The position numbers were made by a program, and so were the translations under genes. 64,000 nt of DNA from contig NZ_JACXZS010000005.1 in assembly GCF_014779795.1 (NCBI RefSeq), forward strand, positions 1-64,000, in the 5' to 3' direction. Shown here one piece after another: positions 62,319 through 64,000 of this stretch (its first letter is position 1; each line of letters begins with the position of its first letter). The stretch comes from Microbacterium helvum. GTDB lineage: Bacteria > Actinomycetota > Actinomycetes > Actinomycetales > Microbacteriaceae. Below the pieces are notes generated by a model. The model searched no databases and had not been told where the DNA came from. It saw only the letters and a program-made list of their open reading frames with translations.

Positions 62319-64000
62319 CTAACGCACCGAGACGGCGTCGAGCTCGTGGTGTCCTTCGTTGAGATAGACGTTGATCCCGCGCACGTCGCCGAGCAGCGCC
62401 CGGCAGTCGGCGCTCAGCGTCGTGAGGTCGATCACCACCGCGTCGGCGCCGGTGTGCGCCCCCGAGACCCAGCCGGCCTGCGCGGTCTCGCACCAGGTCC
62501 AGTCCGGTCCGAGCTGCAGTGCGGCCTTCGTGTCGAATCCGGTGGTCGCCGGCACGTCCAGCAGCAGCTGCGTGCGTCCGCTCAGGTCGAGGCCGCCCGA
62601 CCAGCTGACCCAGTTGCCCCCGGCGCCCGGGTCGACGACCAGCCTTCCGTCCGCCGCGGCGGCGACGCCCCCGTTGGTCTCCCATGAGGCGATGTTCCAC
62701 CCGTCGGCGCCCGACGTGAAGTTCGAGATCACGACGGGCGCCGTGTCGACGCGCACGGCGTCGGCCATGAACAGGGATCGGGCGAGTTCCGCGCGGTCGA
62801 CCCGCGACGACGCACCGAAGCGCGCGGCGGACGCGGGGGCCATGACGGCGGAGTCGACGGCCCACGAGACGGCGGCGGTGGCGGCATCCGGAACATCCCG
62901 GTACGCATGCGCAGCGCCGGTCGCCGGCGACCCGGCCAGCTGCCACAGCGCGACGGCGAGGTCGAGCCGAGACGTGCCAGAGGGGGCGGCGGCCGAGGCG
63001 TCGTACGCGGCGAACACCGCGCGCAGGTCTGCGGCCGACACCGCACGCGTCGGGTGGAACCGGCCGTTCTTGTCGCCGAGGTCGTGCACACCGTGCAGCC
63101 ACTCGATCGCGGCGTAGTCGGGGTGGTCGCGCGACACATCCGCGTACGTCGTGGGCGGCGGAGTGCCGGGCACGGCGCGAAGCTCGTCGAGCGAGACGGA
63201 ACCGGATGCCGCACCTCCGTCGACCGCGTTGACGAAGATGTTGAACGCCGTGACCTTGGCGAGCGTCTCGGGCGTGAGGCGCCGGTCGGCGTGAGCGGTG
63301 TCCCACGGCGCCGGACGCCAGTCCGCGAACGGGATGGTCGCGAGGTACGGGTCGTCGCCGGCCAGCGAAGGGTAGGCCTCGAACGAGACGCCGTCGGCGA
63401 CGAGCTGCAGCACGAGCTTGTTGTTCGACGCGTCGGGATCGACCCACAGCTGGAAGTCCCAGAACCCCGACCAATCCCCGGCGACCTGCTTGCCGATGCC
63501 GGTGTAGCTCTGGGTCGCGAACGAGTAGTCGAACCGCAGCGCCTGCTCGCCGCCGCCGACGGCCGCGCCGTCCGTGGCACGGGCGAGGCCGATCGTGTTG
63601 GCGCCGATCTGCGTGTACTCGCTGCGCAGCGCCGTGTCATCGCCGTAGCCCTCGAAGTCGTCGACGGTGCCGGGTTCCAGCTGCGGTCGCTCGCCGGTCA
63701 CGACCGTGGACGTGCGGGTGGCGACCTCGACCTCGCCCGCGATCACGTGCACCGTCAGCGTGTGCGTGGAGTTGTCGAGCAGCTCGGCCGGCACCGGCCA
63801 CGTGCCGGTCCACCACAGGCCGCCCGCCGTGGGCGCGGTCAGCTCGATGCCCGCGCCGGCCCCGTCGACCGTGACGTAGACGCGGTCGGCGTCGTAGCCG
63901 CGCACCGAGGCTCGCAGCGTGGTCGGGCTGGTCGCGACGCGCGCGCCGTCGGCAGGGCTCGCCAGGTGCACGGTCGGGGCCGCTGCGACGGCATCCGTCG
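62319..64000 (-). CDS. Large secreted carbohydrate-active or cell-wall protein, C-terminal part (partial)
   Basis: The last ~560 residues are in the window; the frame continues past 64000, so the start is outside. In order: an immunoglobulin-like domain (VHLASPADGARV, then TLTVHVIAG), a CBM11-like jelly roll (VDDFEGYGDDTALRSEYTQIG, written here as VDDFEGYG and LRSEYTQ, to YLATIPFADW), two SLH-type modules (YADVSRDHPDYAAIEWLHG, AYRDVPDAATAAVSWAVD) and a C-terminal discoidin/CBM-like domain ending NEGHHELDAVSVR. SLH modules suggest attachment to the cell wall. The missing N-terminus is probably a glycoside hydrolase such as a mannanase or glucanase. Confidence 0.8.
   Translation of the reverse strand, partial: TDAVAAAPTVHLASPADGARVATSPTTLRASVRGYDADRVYVTVDGAGAGIELTAPTAGGLWWTGTWPVPAELLDNSTHTLTVHVIAGEVEVATRTSTVVTGERPQLEPGTVDDFEGYGDDTALRSEYTQIGANTIGLARATDGAAVGGGEQALRFDYSFATQSYTGIGKQVAGDWSGFWDFQLWVDPDASNNKLVLQLVADGVSFEAYPSLAGDDPYLATIPFADWRPAPWDTAHADRRLTPETLAKVTAFNIFVNAVDGGAASGSVSLDELRAVPGTPPPTTYADVSRDHPDYAAIEWLHGVHDLGDKNGRFHPTRAVSAADLRAVFAAYDASAAAPSGTSRLDLAVALWQLAGSPATGAAHAYRDVPDAATAAVSWAVDSAVMAPASAARFGASSRVDRAELARSLFMADAVRVDTAPVVISNFTSGADGWNIASWETNGGVAAAADGRLVVDPGAGGNWVSWSGGLDLSGRTQLLLDVPATTGFDTKAALQLGPDWTWCETAQAGWVSGAHTGADAVVIDLTTLSADCRALLGDVRGINVYLNEGHHELDAVSVR

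Overview
This is about 64 kb of very GC-rich DNA from an actinobacterium, most likely Microbacteriaceae and probably Microbacterium or a close relative. The basis is gene content and style: a PerM-purN-purH cluster, 13E12-type DUF222/HNH protein, F420-dependent (Ddn-like) reductases, a LigD-type polymerase with a separate ATP-dependent ligase, many ATGA-coupled genes, many apparently leaderless genes, and intergenic hairpins built on GGATGCCGGCGG. I see no rRNA, tRNA, CRISPR array, prophage or intact insertion sequence.

Layout. 0.2-3.7 kb: an ECF sigma factor, a single-pass membrane protein and a small secreted I36-like protein form a tightly overlapped minus-strand operon, followed by a second secreted I36-type inhibitor and a lipoprotein. 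Two 40-bp direct repeats bracket the sigma operon. 3.8-9.3 kb: a MerR regulator divergent from a membrane protein, an SseB-domain protein, and a split DNA-repair pair (LigD polymerase and ATP-dependent ligase) around an F420-type reductase gene. 9.5-13.1 kb: a large LuxR-type ATPase regulator beside a hybrid pseudogene joining a beta-helix protein tail to a LacI-family tail.

13.2-33.9 kb is a catabolic island: short-chain dehydrogenases, a TetR regulator, a quinone-oxidoreductase-like protein, a complete branched-chain-amino-acid-type ABC importer, an acyl-CoA ligase, two acyl-CoA dehydrogenases, an ACAD10-like phosphotransferase, a thioesterase, a thiolase, a MaoC hydratase, a zinc alcohol dehydrogenase and a serine hydrolase. 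Four copies of one operator (WWACCGACCNNSCGGTATG) sit at four promoters, which suggests a single regulon. A different, 26-bp palindrome lies between a second TetR gene and the acyl-CoA dehydrogenase/thiolase pair. Together they look like uptake, CoA activation and beta-oxidation of an imported, possibly esterified, carboxylic acid; the substrate cannot be read from the sequence.

34-40 kb: DUF222/HNH protein, TetR, a Rieske-FAD oxidoreductase and sucCD. 40.3-47.5 kb: a glycan-use locus (GH43 lipoprotein, GH2 enzyme, LacI repressor, sugar ABC importer) with AGCGCT-centred operators on both sides of the repressor gene. 47.5-56.8 kb: tautomerase, Ddn-like reductase, an FGE-fold protein lacking catalytic cysteines, a purine permease, PerM-purN-purH, and an Ada-AlkA/Ogt alkylation repair pair. 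56.8-61.0 kb: a 27-residue ORF with a strong ribosome-binding site precedes a heterodimeric ABC exporter with one degenerate ATP site. This resembles the Bacillus BmrB leader/BmrCD arrangement and is the most interesting candidate regulatory system here. 61.4-64 kb: a BadF-type sugar kinase and the C-terminal part of a large secreted SLH-domain protein that runs off the window.
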